A stretch of DNA of 34,092 nt from Phycisphaeraceae bacterium (GTDB lineage Bacteria > Planctomycetota > Phycisphaerae > Phycisphaerales > Phycisphaeraceae), in contig PAIY01000048.1 of assembly GCA_002704825.1 (NCBI GenBank), forward strand, positions 1 through 34,092. The letters are read 5' to 3'. The notes under the pieces are model-generated. The model made no database searches and had not been told where the DNA came from. It saw only the letters and a list, made by a program, of their open reading frames with translations. The stretch's first letter is position 1; every line of letters starts with the position of its first letter. This document shows, piece after piece, positions 1 through 8,576 of this stretch. Position numbers and translations under genes: made by a program.

Positions 1-1231
1 AGTTCCATATCCAACTGAGCATGACAGCAGCACGATTCTTGAACTCCACGAGAAAGGCCACGTGAATCACGCACCATAGGAACCATGCGATAAAGCCATG
101 CATCCTGCGTTTACCGATCTCCGCGACAGCGCGAGCGCGACCGATCGTTGCCATCGATCCTTTATCCTTGTAGACAAAGCCAGGTCGATCAATCTCCACG
201 CCGGGGTTAGCCAACTCTTTGGCGATGATCCTGCCAACATGACGACCGCCCTGCAGCGCACCTTGGGCGACACCGGGAACCGGCTTATCCGTGTCCGCGG
301 ATTTCGCTGCTGCCATGTCCCCCACCACGAACACATTGCGATGCCCCGGCACGCTTAAGTCCGGCTCCACAATCACGCGCCCTGCACGATCCGTTTCGAC
401 GCCTTCCATCGTTTTAGTCAACCGTGATGCCTGCACCCCCGCTGCCCAGAACACATTGTTGGCTTGAATCGTTTCTTCGCCAATCTCAATACTGTGTTCG
501 TGAATGTCGGTGATGCGTGCGTTAAGTCGCACCTCGACACCCATTTGCTCAAGGTCTTTGCGTGCCTGCTCACTGCTCTTTGGATCAAACGCGCCAAGCA
601 GTCGGTCACTTGCTTCAAAGAGTAAGACACGTGTGGTGCGCGTGTCGATATTTCGAAAGTCGCGCGGGATCGTCTTGGCTGCAATCTCCTTGATCGCCCC
701 CGCCAACTCCACGCCGGTCGGCCCGCCCCCGACAATCGCAAAGGTCAACGCTGCCTTGCGTGATGCGTCATCGCCTTCGTGTTCTGCGTTTTCAAATGCC
801 AGCAAAATCCGACGTCGAATCTCCGTTGCATCTTCGACGGACTTGAGCCCCGGCGCGAACTTCTCCCAATGGTCATTGCCGAAATAGGAATGTCGCGCAC
901 CCGCTGCAAGCACCAACCAATCAAACGGCATGGCACCTTCATCAAACACCAATTCGTTCTTCGCAAGGTCCACCCCGGTCGCCTGCCCCAACACCACGCG
1001 ACAGTTTTTCTGTTGATGCAGCAAGCCACGAATCGGGGAAGCAATGTCGGCTGGCGATAACGCCGCCGTCGCCACCTGGTAAAGCAGTGGTTGGAAAAGA
1101 TGGTGATTCCGACGGTCCACCAATGTCACGCTGACATCCGAATCCGCCAACGCCTTGGCAGCCTGCAAGCCACCAAACCCGCCACCCACAATCACCACGT
1201 GTGGCTTTGATCCTGTTGTCGATCCAATCAT
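1..1231 (-). CDS. ndh: Type II NADH dehydrogenase (NDH-2), 3' end cut by window edge
   Basis: Membrane-associated flavoprotein that oxidises NADH and reduces quinone without pumping protons. I read it from ATG at 1229-1231 leftwards for about 410 codons with no stop; the window ends before the stop codon. Residues 16-21 hold the FAD-binding glycine motif (VGGGFGGL). A second Rossmann motif for NADH (IVGGGPTGVELAG) lies near residue 170, and the third flavin motif (NVFVVGDMAA) near residue 300. The tail (GSMATIGRARAVAEI, then a hydrophobic Trp-rich stretch AWFLWCVIHVAFL) is typical of the NDH-2 C-terminal membrane-binding segment, so probably only a few tens of residues are missing. The sequence AGGAG sits about 6 bases before the ATG, which supports this start. 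Gene family is well supported; the exact physiological acceptor is not visible. Confidence 0.93.
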   Translation of the reverse strand, partial: MIGSTTGSKPHVVIVGGGFGGLQAAKALADSDVSVTLVDRRNHHLFQPLLYQVATAALSPADIASPIRGLLHQQKNCRVVLGQATGVDLAKNELVFDEGAMPFDWLVLAAGARHSYFGNDHWEKFAPGLKSVEDATEIRRRILLAFENAEHEGDDASRKAALTFAIVGGGPTGVELAGAIKEIAAKTIPRDFRNIDTRTTRVLLFEASDRLLGAFDPKSSEQARKDLEQMGVEVRLNARITDIHEHSIEIGEETIQANNVFWAAGVQASRLTKTMEGVETDRAGRVIVEPDLSVPGHRNVFVVGDMAAAKSADTDKPVPGVAQGALQGGRHVGRIIAKELANPGVEIDRPGFVYKDKGSMATIGRARAVAEIGKRRMHGFIAWFLWCVIHVAFLVEFKNRAAVMLSWIWN

Positions 1232-1604
1232 GAGGTACTCCTGTCATGCAAAAACGTCCGGGAGTCTCATTCACTGTAAAGCGCCGCGATCAACAGGACA
1301 AACGAGTAAGAAATCCTCTACCCACGCATCGCTCAAGGCACCGGCTCGACACGAGCCGGCTCGCCAAGGCATTGAAGAAGTTCAAATCATGCGCAAAGGG
1401 TGAAATAGACGGGTAAAAATGGGGTAAAAAGCCTCTCCGATGTATTTGACGAGATTTTTTACCCCTGCCATGAGACACCAGTGCAATTCTCACTGCACGC
1501 TTGTGGATAAGTTTTCTGAGTAGAAAATGATTGACACAGATCGCGATCAAAGCGCACTGAAGCGTATTCAACACAGAGACCTGCACCGGGTTGACACCCG
1601 GTGC
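1232..1604. other. Gene-poor stretch with hairpins and an inverted repeat
   Basis: No convincing gene lies in these 373 bases; short open frames on both strands have no recognisable composition. It should carry the ndh promoter, on the minus strand, but I cannot pick a strong -35/-10 pair. Three secondary-structure signals are visible: a GC-rich hairpin at 1341-1359 (CCGGCTCG, loop ACA, CGAGCCGG), a 10-bp inverted repeat GGGGTAAAAA (1421-1430) with TTTTTACCCC (1456-1465), and GTGCA/TGCAC around 1481-1498. Confidence 0.5.
1583..1604 (-). terminator. Hairpin directly after the small membrane protein gene
   Basis: A perfect 8-bp stem GCACCGGG/CCCGGTGC with loop TTGACA begins at the base adjoining the stop codon at 1605-1607. 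No T-tract follows on the minus strand, so it would be a Rho-type or weak terminator, or an mRNA 3' end stabiliser. Confidence 0.4.
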
Positions 1605-1838
1605 TCAACGTCCGAAAGGGTCACTGAGACTGCTTTGTGTGCTGCGATTTTTTTTCTGAGCACGCCTTGCCAACAAACCGCCAATCGCAATGCACCAAAA
1701 GCATGCAATGATTAATAATGGATTGTCGATGGACAACCCTTCGTACGCCAACCATCTCGCAAGGATGATGCCCAAGCCGATGCCAGTGATCAATCCGCAG
1801 ATAAATTCATAGGTGAAGTGTTTGGGCAAAAGACGCAT
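1605..1838 (-). CDS. Small two-helix membrane protein, function unknown
   Basis: I do not recognise a named family. The 77-residue product has two predicted membrane segments, about residues 12-33 (glycine/isoleucine rich) and 40-57, followed by a basic, polar tail (RRAQKKNRS). The start was taken at ATG 1836-1838 because GAGGA sits about 6 bases upstream; an earlier in-frame ATG near 1886 has no such site and would run into the neighbouring gene. It lies 44 bases downstream of the AT-rich lipoprotein gene on the same strand, so the two may be cotranscribed. That it is a real gene is likely from the ribosome-binding site and the clean hydrophobic pattern. Confidence 0.55.
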   Translation of the reverse strand: MRLLPKHFTYEFICGLITGIGLGIILARWLAYEGLSIDNPLLIIACFWCIAIGGLLARRAQKKNRSTQSSLSDPFGR

Positions 1839-1882
1839 CGGGTTCCTCGTCGATATTATAGACAAGGCAGACAAATCCGTAT

Positions 1883-2500
1883 TCAATGTTCAATATTTGA
1901 AATTTTCTTGCGGTAAATTTGGGGAAACTTGTAGTCACTTGGAAAATCGGAAAAGAATTGGTTAACAGTCTGATTGTTGACTCGCGATCCTTCCAGGTAC
2001 TTCCAATTTGAAGCACCTTTTTCCAACACGCCAAATTGGTAATTCAAGCTCTCTAGAGTCTGTCCATTGATTTCAACTACGATCAATGTGGGAACAATCA
2101 CATATCGACGCTCGTTCGTGGACAAGAAAATTGGTTCACTTGGGAAAGTTTGAGACTTGAGCTTCAGACCTGCTTTATCAAATTTACCATAAACTTTTTC
2201 CAGATAAACTGCGGCCTGTTCCTGACCTCCCATAAGCTTGATGACTTTGGGGTGTGTAAACAAAAGCGTTGTTTGAACATCCGCTTGATAAACAGCCTCA
2301 ATCATTTTTCTAATGTCTTGATAAATTAAATCTATCTCTGATGTCTCTTCAGGAACAAACTCGATGGATTGGGCCCCAAGCTCATCAACGACAGGATCAT
2401 TACTCTTTGTTGGGATTGGAAGTGTTGGCGGTTGATCAGAGGAGCAATTCCCAAGAAAAAAAAGGTTAGCCAAGACAAAACCTGCAACAATGATTTTCAT
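1883..2500 (-). CDS. Predicted lipoprotein, AT-rich, function unknown
   Basis: The 205-residue product starts with a short lysine-containing n-region, a hydrophobic stretch and a lipobox (LGNC) with the acylated cysteine at residue 19, so it should be anchored to a membrane through lipid. After the cysteine comes a proline/serine-rich linker (residues 20-50) and a soluble alpha/beta domain with a pattern of strands ending near residue 200. I see no catalytic motif. The coding sequence is visibly richer in A and T than its neighbours (AAA, TTT and ATT codons dominate), unlike the peptidase gene beside it, which may indicate recent acquisition or low expression. The small membrane protein gene follows downstream. 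Lipoprotein status is well supported; its role is unknown. Confidence 0.75.
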   Translation of the reverse strand: MKIIVAGFVLANLFFLGNCSSDQPPTLPIPTKSNDPVVDELGAQSIEFVPEETSEIDLIYQDIRKMIEAVYQADVQTTLLFTHPKVIKLMGGQEQAAVYLEKVYGKFDKAGLKLKSQTFPSEPIFLSTNERRYVIVPTLIVVEINGQTLESLNYQFGVLEKGASNWKYLEGSRVNNQTVNQFFSDFPSDYKFPQIYRKKISNIEH

Positions 2501-2613
2501 AACTACTCCAATTTATTAACGACCATTCAGAGAATACGATCAAACAAAAACATGAATGAACAAAAACTACATGTTTGTTTACTGATACCAAACTGAACTG
2601 AATCAACACAGAT

Positions 2614-4008
2614 TCAGGTCCACCATTCCAATTTTGCGAACTCGGCGATCAATGCGGCGTGGGTGCGGTAGCCCAAGCGGAAACAATCCAGATTGAACTT
2701 CTCATTAGGTGAATGGATCGCGTCATCCGTTAAACCAAAACCGATGAGCAGGCTGTCGAGGTCGAGGTCTTCTTTGAATTGGCCGACGACGGGGATCGTT
2801 GCGCCTTCGCGGACGAGGACGGGTTCCTTGCCGGAACTGTGTCCAATGGCTTTGGCGGCAGCGGTCATGTAAGGTGAGTTCTGCGAGACCGCAACGGGGA
2901 CGGCACCTCCCAAATTGGTGATCTCCCATTTGCAGCCATGCGTGTCCTGATCCCGGAGCCACTTCTCGAAAATCTCTGCGATGTGATCGGGATGCTGTCC
3001 TGCTGCAAGACGGAAACTGACTTTCGCACCTGCAAAACTGGGGATGACGGTCTTGGCACCTTCGCCCCCATACCCGCCATAGAGTCCGTTGATATCGCAT
3101 GCCGGTCTTGCCCAGCGACGTTGGAGCGTGGTGTAACCTGCTTCACCGAAGGGTGTGTCAACGCCAACGGGTGTTAAGCAGTCTTTCATTTCGTCGAAGT
3201 CCAGCGCGTCCCATTGCTGTTGTTCTTCAGCAGTGACGGGTTGGACGTTGTCGTAGTAGCCGGGGATGGTGACGCGGTGATCATCATCAAAAAGTTTGCC
3301 AAGCACACGGGTGAGTTCGTTGCATGGGTTGGCAAGAATCCCGCCGTACATGCCTGAATGCAGATCGCGTGACGGGCCGTGGAGTTTGAGGTCGAAGTAA
3401 AGCAGCCCCCGCAAGCCGTAGGTGATGGCAACGGTGTCGGGTTTCCACATGGTGGTGTCGGAGATGACGCAGACGTCTGCTTTGAGTTTATGTTTGTACT
3501 TCTCGACAAAGCTGTGCAGTGAACCACTGCCACACTCTTCTTCACCTTCGATGAGGACGGTGATGCGGACGGGGATTTTGCCTGCGACTTTCTTCCATGC
3601 CATGAGCGCTTCGAGGATGCAGCAGACCTGTCCCTTGTCATCGGACGAACCGCGTGCGTAGACAGCGTTGTTTCGGATGGTGGGTTGGAACGGCGGTGTA
3701 TCCCATTTTTCAAGTGGGTCCGGCGGCTGCACGTCATAGTGACCGTAATACAGAATATGCGGCGCGTCCTTGGGCGCATCGGGCGAATCACAGTTGGTTG
3801 CGAGTACAATGGGATGGCCATCGGTTTCATGAATCTGTGATTCTAGGCCGGATTCCTGAAGGTGTTGATTGACCCACTTGGCAGCTTGACGGACATCCTT
3901 GGCAAAGGCCGAGTCCGTGCTGACGCTGGGGATTTTCAGCAGGTCGACCATGCGATCCACTGCGGAGTGATGTTGCTTGTCGAGATATTCCAGAACGTCT
4001 TGGAGCAT
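2614..4008 (-). CDS. M20 family metallopeptidase (dipeptidase)
   Basis: Cytosolic zinc-dependent peptidase of 464 residues, the usual length for M20 dipeptidases of the carnosinase/PepV-like group; it probably hydrolyses dipeptides or short peptides. The family motifs appear in order: GHYDVQPPDP with metal ligand His90 and catalytic-helper Asp92; RGSSDDKGQ with bridging Asp123; EGEEECGSGS around residues 154-162 with the general base glutamate; ISD with ligand Asp184; PSRDLHSGMYGG with His217 from the dimerisation domain; and a C-terminal AIHSPNEK carrying the last histidine ligand. No signal peptide is present. The gene follows the Rieske ferredoxin gene on the same strand after a 140-base gap that contains a palindromic repeat, so cotranscription is uncertain. 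Family assignment is strong; substrate is not determined. Confidence 0.93.
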   Translation of the reverse strand: MLQDVLEYLDKQHHSAVDRMVDLLKIPSVSTDSAFAKDVRQAAKWVNQHLQESGLESQIHETDGHPIVLATNCDSPDAPKDAPHILYYGHYDVQPPDPLEKWDTPPFQPTIRNNAVYARGSSDDKGQVCCILEALMAWKKVAGKIPVRITVLIEGEEECGSGSLHSFVEKYKHKLKADVCVISDTTMWKPDTVAITYGLRGLLYFDLKLHGPSRDLHSGMYGGILANPCNELTRVLGKLFDDDHRVTIPGYYDNVQPVTAEEQQQWDALDFDEMKDCLTPVGVDTPFGEAGYTTLQRRWARPACDINGLYGGYGGEGAKTVIPSFAGAKVSFRLAAGQHPDHIAEIFEKWLRDQDTHGCKWEITNLGGAVPVAVSQNSPYMTAAAKAIGHSSGKEPVLVREGATIPVVGQFKEDLDLDSLLIGFGLTDDAIHSPNEKFNLDCFRLGYRTHAALIAEFAKLEWWT

Positions 4009-4092
4009 GTTGCGTTTATTCCATTGCGGGTTAAGGGCAGCGTGTTATTGCGTGCGGTGTTGGCTGAGGTGTGAAGGTGGTTGGTGTTCAAT

Positions 4093-4125
4093 ATCCCAGT
4101 CTTCGCGGGGCTCAGACCTGGGCTT
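4093..4125 (+). repeat. Palindromic intergenic repeat, family A, copy 1
   Basis: A 33-base unit beginning ATCCCAGTCTTCGC and ending CAGACCTGGGCTT, located between the peptidase and Rieske genes. It matches copy 2 (8494-8526) at 29 of 33 positions and can fold on itself through CCCA/TGGG and TCT/AGA pairing. Confidence 0.75.
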
Positions 4126-4148
4126 GTGTTGTTGGGGTGTGATGTGTG

Positions 4149-4466
4149 TTATTCTTCGACCTGGACTTCGACTTTCCCGTCGGTGATGCGGACGGGGAAG
4201 GTTTGAAGTTGGGGGTCGGTTTCGAAGGTCGTGTTCTTGCCGGTGCAGACATGGTAGGTGTAGCCGTGGAACGGGCATGTGATCACGCCATCTTCATCAA
4301 CGTGACCGCCATCCAGAGGCAGTCCGGCATGCGGGCAGGTATTGGCAAAGGCGGCAACTTCGCCATTGACCTTGCAAAGCACGATGGATTGACCTTCAAT
4401 GGTGACGGGTGTGGGGTTGGAATCCTGAAGTTCATTTTCGTTTACAGTGGCTTGCCAGTTGGCCAT
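4149..4466 (-). CDS. Rieske [2Fe-2S] ferredoxin-like protein
   Basis: A 105-residue single-domain Rieske protein, the size of dioxygenase ferredoxin subunits and of NirD-like nitrite reductase small subunits. The iron-sulfur ligands are visible as Cys44-Pro-His46 (CPHAGLPLDGG) and Cys64-x-x-His67 (CPFHGYTYH). It should carry electrons in the cytoplasm. No oxygenase alpha subunit, nitrite reductase large subunit or ferredoxin reductase lies next to it, so the partner cannot be named. It is divergent from the 4497 gene with only 30 bases between starts, and it precedes the M20 peptidase gene. The start ATG is at 4464-4466, followed closely by the Rieske fold, so no leader is present. Confidence 0.9.
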   Translation of the reverse strand: MANWQATVNENELQDSNPTPVTIEGQSIVLCKVNGEVAAFANTCPHAGLPLDGGHVDEDGVITCPFHGYTYHVCTGKNTTFETDPQLQTFPVRITDGKVEVQVEE

Positions 4467-4496
4467 GAGGATTGTCTTTCATAGGATATTGGGACA

Positions 4497-5330
4497 ATGA
4501 CAGATAATGATTTTAACCAATATCGTAAGATCGTGATGGATCTGATCCAGCAGGCCCCCCTTTCAGCCAAGCAGACGGCTGATCTGGATGACTTGATGTC
4601 GGTTGCCAGATTGATGATAGAAGATGATCCTACGGCGCATCAAACCCTCATCGACGGGATCAGCAAGCTTGCAGCAGGTCAGAAAATCGAGGGGTTGGAT
4701 AAACGCCCGGTGTATCCTTTGCTTGCGATGCATGTGCATCTTGCTGCGTTTGCCAAGCGTTACCTGGTGTTACCTGACAGCATCTGGGAGACGGCAGCGT
4801 CGGACTTTGAAACGTTGGCCAAACCACTGCGTGCCATTGAGACATTCAAGGACACGCCCCCGAGTTACCTGGAAACGGACACCGTGCTTTGGCAGGCGTG
4901 GTTACTGCTGTTGATCGGATCACTGCGTCATGCTGATGACGATATCGCGTTGGCAAAGGCGGTGATTAATACCGTGGTTGAACGTGAAGTGCCTGAGCAG
5001 TCGTTGACGGTGCAGGACATTGAGGACACACTTGATGCGTGGACATATCGCGAGTTGATTGGCTTGCATGCCTTGGCCAATGCCGCGTTGTTTGATCGCA
5101 ATGACAAGTGGGCGGACCGTGTTGAAGAAGTGGCGATGCATCACCTTTACAACACCCAGCCGGACCACTGCACGTCGGAGCCCTGGGGCTTGTTCGGCTT
5201 TTTGTGGTCGGAGAAGACACGCATGTTCGGCGTACAGCAGATTCACGATTGCAAGGCGTACGGCCTGGTGGGTGTGGGTCGCATTTTGCTTGCCGATGCG
5301 GTGCGCTGTTTGAATGAGTTTGCCGAATGA
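4497..5330 (+). CDS. Hypothetical helical protein, coupled to downstream gene
   Basis: I do not recognise the family. The 277-residue product is acidic, predicted largely alpha-helical, and has no signal peptide or membrane segment. A dense patch near residues 217-240 (HHLYNTQPDHCTSEPWGLFG) concentrates His, Asp, Cys and Trp and looks like a conserved functional site, possibly for metal or ligand binding, but this is only suggestive. The ATG of the start lies 30 bases from the divergent Rieske gene, with AGGA about 11 bases upstream. Its stop overlaps ATG codons that begin the next reading frame (ATGA), so the two are probably translated together. The linkage with an exported thioredoxin-like protein gives no clear function. 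Confidence 0.7.
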   Translation: MTDNDFNQYRKIVMDLIQQAPLSAKQTADLDDLMSVARLMIEDDPTAHQTLIDGISKLAAGQKIEGLDKRPVYPLLAMHVHLAAFAKRYLVLPDSIWETAASDFETLAKPLRAIETFKDTPPSYLETDTVLWQAWLLLLIGSLRHADDDIALAKAVINTVVEREVPEQSLTVQDIEDTLDAWTYRELIGLHALANAALFDRNDKWADRVEEVAMHHLYNTQPDHCTSEPWGLFGFLWSEKTRMFGVQQIHDCKAYGLVGVGRILLADAVRCLNEFAE

Positions 5331-5341
5331 TGGGGGAATGG

Positions 5342-6418
5342 ATGGGTTTTACCAAGCAAATGTTGTTGGCGTTGGTGGTGTGCATGGTCGGTGTGTGGAG
5401 TGATCCTGCAGGTGCACAGACCGATGCGACGCAGAATCAATTGCTCAACAGTAATGGTGTAACACAGAATCTGGCACGTGAGCAGCTCATCGAACTGCAA
5501 CAACAGATTTTCCTGCAGACACAACAGATTTCCGATCCCAAGCAGCAGCTGCAGATGATTCAACAGCGGATGGACATCCTGCATACGCTGGCGGTCGATG
5601 CAACTCTCAACAGTCAACCCAAACAGTTGGCCAAGTGGCAACAGGCGCTGCGCTCCGAGGCGTGGCAACTGCGACATTCTGACAACCCGCAGTTGAAGTT
5701 ACTCGGTGAGTATTGGCATCTGCTATGCGAGTTGGCGGACCTCACGCGGCTGTCCCGTGATCTTGAGAGCAGTCAACGGGCATGCATCACGAAGATGCAG
5801 CAGTTCCTGGCAACACATGCCAACGGTGATGCAACGACGGCCCCCGGCTCGCTGCACTTGATCCAACAGGTGCGGTTGGCATTGTTGCAGTTGTATGACC
5901 AGCGTGGTCTGAGCAAAGAGGTTTGCCATCTCAGTGAACAGACGCGCAAACAAGATCCTGAGAATCAACAACTGGCAGCATATCTTCAGCATCACTACGG
6001 ATACTGTCACCTGATCGGCCAAAAGTTCAATGCCAAGCTGATGACCACGAATGGTAAAATATGGGACAGTCGCAACCTGCTAGGCAAGCCCATCGTCATC
6101 TACTTCTGGCCCGGCGTCCAGATGCCCACAATTACGTCCGATAAGTCTCCCGAGCAAGACCCGCTCTGGCAGCTGATCCGGCGGTCGGGTATTAGTGTAC
6201 TACTGGTAAATATCAGCCATTCTGATGAATCAGGACTACAAACTCCGATGATCCCCTGGGCCTGCTACAAACAGGAGCCAGGGCAGTTTGACGTGGCAAA
6301 TCACTTTCACATTAAGTCTTTACCCAGAATAGTACTTATAGACAAGAACGATACCGTTAGATCCATCGGCGGACCAGCTGTTGGGAGCGTTCTGGAACGC
6401 CTGTTAGCAGAAAAATAA
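5342..6418 (+). CDS. Exported protein with a thioredoxin-like domain lacking active-site cysteines
   Basis: Residues 1-26 form a signal peptide (hydrophobic LLALVVCMVGV, then AGAQ). A long glutamine-rich helical region follows, rich in LQQQ-type repeats (roughly residues 30-220), then a C-terminal thioredoxin/TlpA-like fold. In that domain the strand-loop that normally holds CxxC reads YFWPGVQMPT with no cysteine, while the cis-proline strand (SLPRIVLID) is retained, so disulfide exchange is unlikely. It may act as a binding or scaffold protein in the periplasm. I chose the ATG at 5342 because GGGGGA precedes it and it gives a compact signal peptide; ATG 5327 and 5330 are alternatives that overlap the stop of the previous gene. 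The last 200 bases are more AT-rich than the rest. Confidence 0.75.
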   Translation: MGFTKQMLLALVVCMVGVWSDPAGAQTDATQNQLLNSNGVTQNLAREQLIELQQQIFLQTQQISDPKQQLQMIQQRMDILHTLAVDATLNSQPKQLAKWQQALRSEAWQLRHSDNPQLKLLGEYWHLLCELADLTRLSRDLESSQRACITKMQQFLATHANGDATTAPGSLHLIQQVRLALLQLYDQRGLSKEVCHLSEQTRKQDPENQQLAAYLQHHYGYCHLIGQKFNAKLMTTNGKIWDSRNLLGKPIVIYFWPGVQMPTITSDKSPEQDPLWQLIRRSGISVLLVNISHSDESGLQTPMIPWACYKQEPGQFDVANHFHIKSLPRIVLIDKNDTVRSIGGPAVGSVLERLLAEK

Positions 6419-6437
6419 TAGGATATTTTTGTCCTAT
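6418..6437. terminator. Short hairpin after the thioredoxin-like gene
   Basis: ATAGGA (6418-6423) pairs with TCCTAT (6432-6437) around a T-rich loop, starting at the stop codon. It has no clear T-tract after the stem, so termination is only a possibility. Confidence 0.3.
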
Positions 6438-6439
6438 AC

Positions 6440-6467
6440 TTGCTTAATTTCATAAAAACACTATCAT
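6440..6467 (+). promoter_or_regulatory. Candidate sigma-70-type promoter of pckG
   Basis: TTGCTT (6440-6445) and TATCAT (6462-6467) are separated by 16 bases in an AT-rich stretch upstream of pckG. They resemble -35 and -10 boxes. This is a pattern match only. Confidence 0.4.
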
Positions 6468-6471
6468 GTCC

Positions 6472-6496
6472 GCCTGAGTAAAAAAAAGACTCAGGC
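6472..6496. promoter_or_regulatory. Hairpin in the pckG leader
   Basis: A perfect 8-bp stem GCCTGAGT/ACTCAGGC encloses a purine loop with eight adenines in a row. It lies just after the candidate promoter and 58 bases before the pckG start. It could be an mRNA leader structure or a terminator of upstream transcription. Confidence 0.45.
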
Positions 6497-6554
6497 CACT
6501 TTTGCCTGAATTTCCATCTAACCGCCTTTGTGTACCACTAGATAGGAATCACAA

Positions 6555-8363
6555 ATGACCGCAACAACCGCCCCTACCGAACATGCTAAGCTCCTGGCTT
6601 GGGTTGACGAAGTCGCCAAGCTCACGACGCCAGACAACATCGTCTGGGCCGATGGCTCCAAGGAAGAGTATCAGAACATGCTCAACCTGATGGTGGACTC
6701 CGGCTCAGCCAAATGGCTCGCACAGGACAAAAAGCCCAACTCGATTCTCGTCCTGTCCGACCCGGCGGACGTGGCTCGTGTTGAAGACCGTACCTTCATC
6801 TGCTCCGAAAAAGAAGAAGATGCTGGCCCGACCAACAACTGGAAAGATCCTGCAGAAATGAAGGAAATCCTCATGCCCCTGTTCAAGGGTTGCATGAAGG
6901 GTCGTACCATGTACGTCATCCCCTTCTCCATGGGTCCCGTCGGCAGCCCCATCGCTCACATCGGTGTCGAAATCACCGACAGTGCTTACGTGGTCGCCAA
7001 CATGCACACCATGACCCGCGTCGGTACCAAAGTTCTCGACGTGCTCGGTGAAGATGGCGAATTCGTCCCCTGCGTCCACTCCGTGGGCATGCCCCTCGAA
7101 GAAGGTCAAGCCGACGTCGCATGGCCCTGCAACGCTGACAACAAGTACATCACTCACTTCCCCGCCACCAAGGAAATCTGGTCCTTTGGTTCAGGTTACG
7201 GCGGCAACGCCCTGCTCGGCAAGAAGTGCTTCGCCCTGCGTATCGCATCCATCATGGCCAAGGAACAAGGCTGGATGGCTGAACATATGCTCATCCTCAA
7301 GCTCACCAGCCCCGAAGGCGACGTCAAGTACATCGCTGCGGCATTCCCCTCGGCCTGTGGTAAGACCAATCTGGCCATGATGAACCCCACCCTTGAAGGT
7401 TGGAAGGTTGAATGTGTCGGTGACGATATTGCATGGATGAAATTCGGCGAAGATGGCAAGCTTTATGCCATCAACCCCGAAGCCGGTTTCTTCGGCGTGG
7501 CACCCGGCACCAACTATGCCACCAACCCCAACGCCATGGAATCCCTCAAGGAAAACGCCATCTTCACCAACGTCGCATTGACCGACGACGGCGATGTGTG
7601 GTGGGAAGACATCGACGGTGATGTCCCCGCACACCTCATCGACTGGAACGGCAACGACTGGACCCCCGATGGTGGCAAAAAGGCTGCTCACCCCAACGCA
7701 CGCTTCACCGCCAAGGCCGAACAATGCCCCGTGATCGCTCCCAACTGGGAAGATCCCGCAGGCGTTCCCATCGACGCCATCCTCTTTGGTGGTCGTCGTG
7801 CTTCCACCCAGCCCCTGGCCATGGAAGCCACCGACTGGGAACACGGCACCTTCCTCGGTTCCGTGATGGCCTCCGAAAAGACCGCTGCTGCTGCGGGTGG
7901 TCTGGGCCAACTCCGCTTTGACCCGATGGCTATGCTGCCCTTCTGCGGCTACGACATGGCTGACTACTTCGGTCACTGGCTTGCCATGGGCAAGACCGCT
8001 GGCGCCAAGATGCCCAAGGTCTTCTATGTCAACTGGTTCCGCAAGAGCCCCGAAGGCAAATGGCTGTGGCCTGGCTTCGGTGAAAATGGTCGTATCCTCA
8101 AGTGGGTTTGCGAACGCGTTGATGGCAAGGGCGAAGTCGTCGAAACTCCCATCGGCAACCTGCCCACCGCTGACAGCATCGACCTCTCCGGTATCGATGT
8201 CCCCGCTGAAGACATGGCTGAACTGCTCAAGGTTGATGCCGAAGAGTGGCTGCAAGTGATCCCCTCCATGGAAGAACACTACGCCAAGTTCGGTGCCAAG
8301 CTCCCGGCTGAACTTAAAGCACAACTCGAAGCCCTCAAGGCCCGCCTTGAAGCTGCCAAGTAA
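6555..8363 (+). CDS. pckG: Phosphoenolpyruvate carboxykinase (GTP)
   Basis: Cytosolic gluconeogenic enzyme that converts oxaloacetate plus GTP to phosphoenolpyruvate, GDP and CO2. The 602-residue length matches the GTP-dependent class, not the ~540-residue ATP class. Visible family motifs are the phosphate-binding loop FPSACGKTN (residues 264-272) with the active-site cysteine 268 and Lys270, the metal-binding region DDIAWMKF, the GGRR segment ([10 protein letters not shown]), and the nucleotide-binding [18 protein letters not shown] region. Codon use is strongly biased to C-ending codons, unlike several neighbours, suggesting high expression. The gene appears monocistronic: its own promoter-like boxes and leader hairpin lie upstream and a strong terminator lies downstream. 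The start has GGAA about 7-10 bases upstream (ATAGGAATCACAAATG). Confidence 0.97.
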   Translation: MTATTAPTEHAKLLAWVDEVAKLTTPDNIVWADGSKEEYQNMLNLMVDSGSAKWLAQDKKPNSILVLSDPADVARVEDRTFICSEKEEDAGPTNNWKDPAEMKEILMPLFKGCMKGRTMYVIPFSMGPVGSPIAHIGVEITDSAYVVANMHTMTRVGTKVLDVLGEDGEFVPCVHSVGMPLEEGQADVAWPCNADNKYITHFPATKEIWSFGSGYGGNALLGKKCFALRIASIMAKEQGWMAEHMLILKLTSPEGDVKYIAAAFPSACGKTNLAMMNPTLEGWKVECVGDDIAWMKFGEDGKLYAINPEAGFFGVAPGTNYATNPNAMESLKENAIFTNVALTDDGDVWWEDIDGDVPAHLIDWNGNDWTPDGGKKAAHPNARFTAKAEQCPVIAPNWEDPAGVPIDAILFGGRRASTQPLAMEATDWEHGTFLGSVMASEKTAAAAGGLGQLRFDPMAMLPFCGYDMADYFGHWLAMGKTAGAKMPKVFYVNWFRKSPEGKWLWPGFGENGRILKWVCERVDGKGEVVETPIGNLPTADSIDLSGIDVPAEDMAELLKVDAEEWLQVIPSMEEHYAKFGAKLPAELKAQLEALKARLEAAK

Positions 8364-8423
8364 CCCCCGGAAGTTCTCACTGGTTTAAGCCAGTCACTTC
8401 TGACAATTGAATAAACACATCAC

Positions 8424-8462
8424 AAGCCCGAAGGTCTCACCGATCTTCGGGCTTGTTGTTTT
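8424..8462 (+). terminator. Rho-independent terminator of pckG
   Basis: AAGCCCGAAG (8424-8433) pairs perfectly with CTTCGGGCTT (8445-8454), an 11-base loop lies between, and GTTGTTTT follows. It sits 60 bases after the pckG stop codon. Confidence 0.85.
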
Positions 8463-8493
8463 ATGTGATCGTGCGTTTGGGGTGATCGTGGAC

Positions 8494-8526
8494 ATCCCAG
8501 TCTTTGCTGCGCTCAGACTTGGGCTT
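8494..8526 (+). repeat. Palindromic intergenic repeat, family A, copy 2
   Basis: A 33-base unit beginning ATCCCAGTCTTTGC and ending CAGACTTGGGCTT, 29/33 identical to copy 1. Copy 3 lies 50 bases downstream in reverse orientation, so copies 2 and 3 together can form a long hairpin. Confidence 0.8.
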
Positions 8527-8576
8527 GAGATATAATGAGCCACAACGTAAGTCGTTGAACTTTACTACTCACCCTC

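Noticed and set aside
1527..1715. A 62-codon plus-strand open frame
   Set aside because: It has no clear ribosome-binding site, composition or family, and overlaps the 3' end of the small membrane protein gene on the other strand.
7191..8324. A 377-codon open frame on the minus strand inside pckG
   Set aside because: It is antisense to a strongly conserved gene with biased codons; its sequence (Gly/Val/His-rich, e.g. [12 protein letters not shown]) has no family pattern. It is a shadow of pckG.
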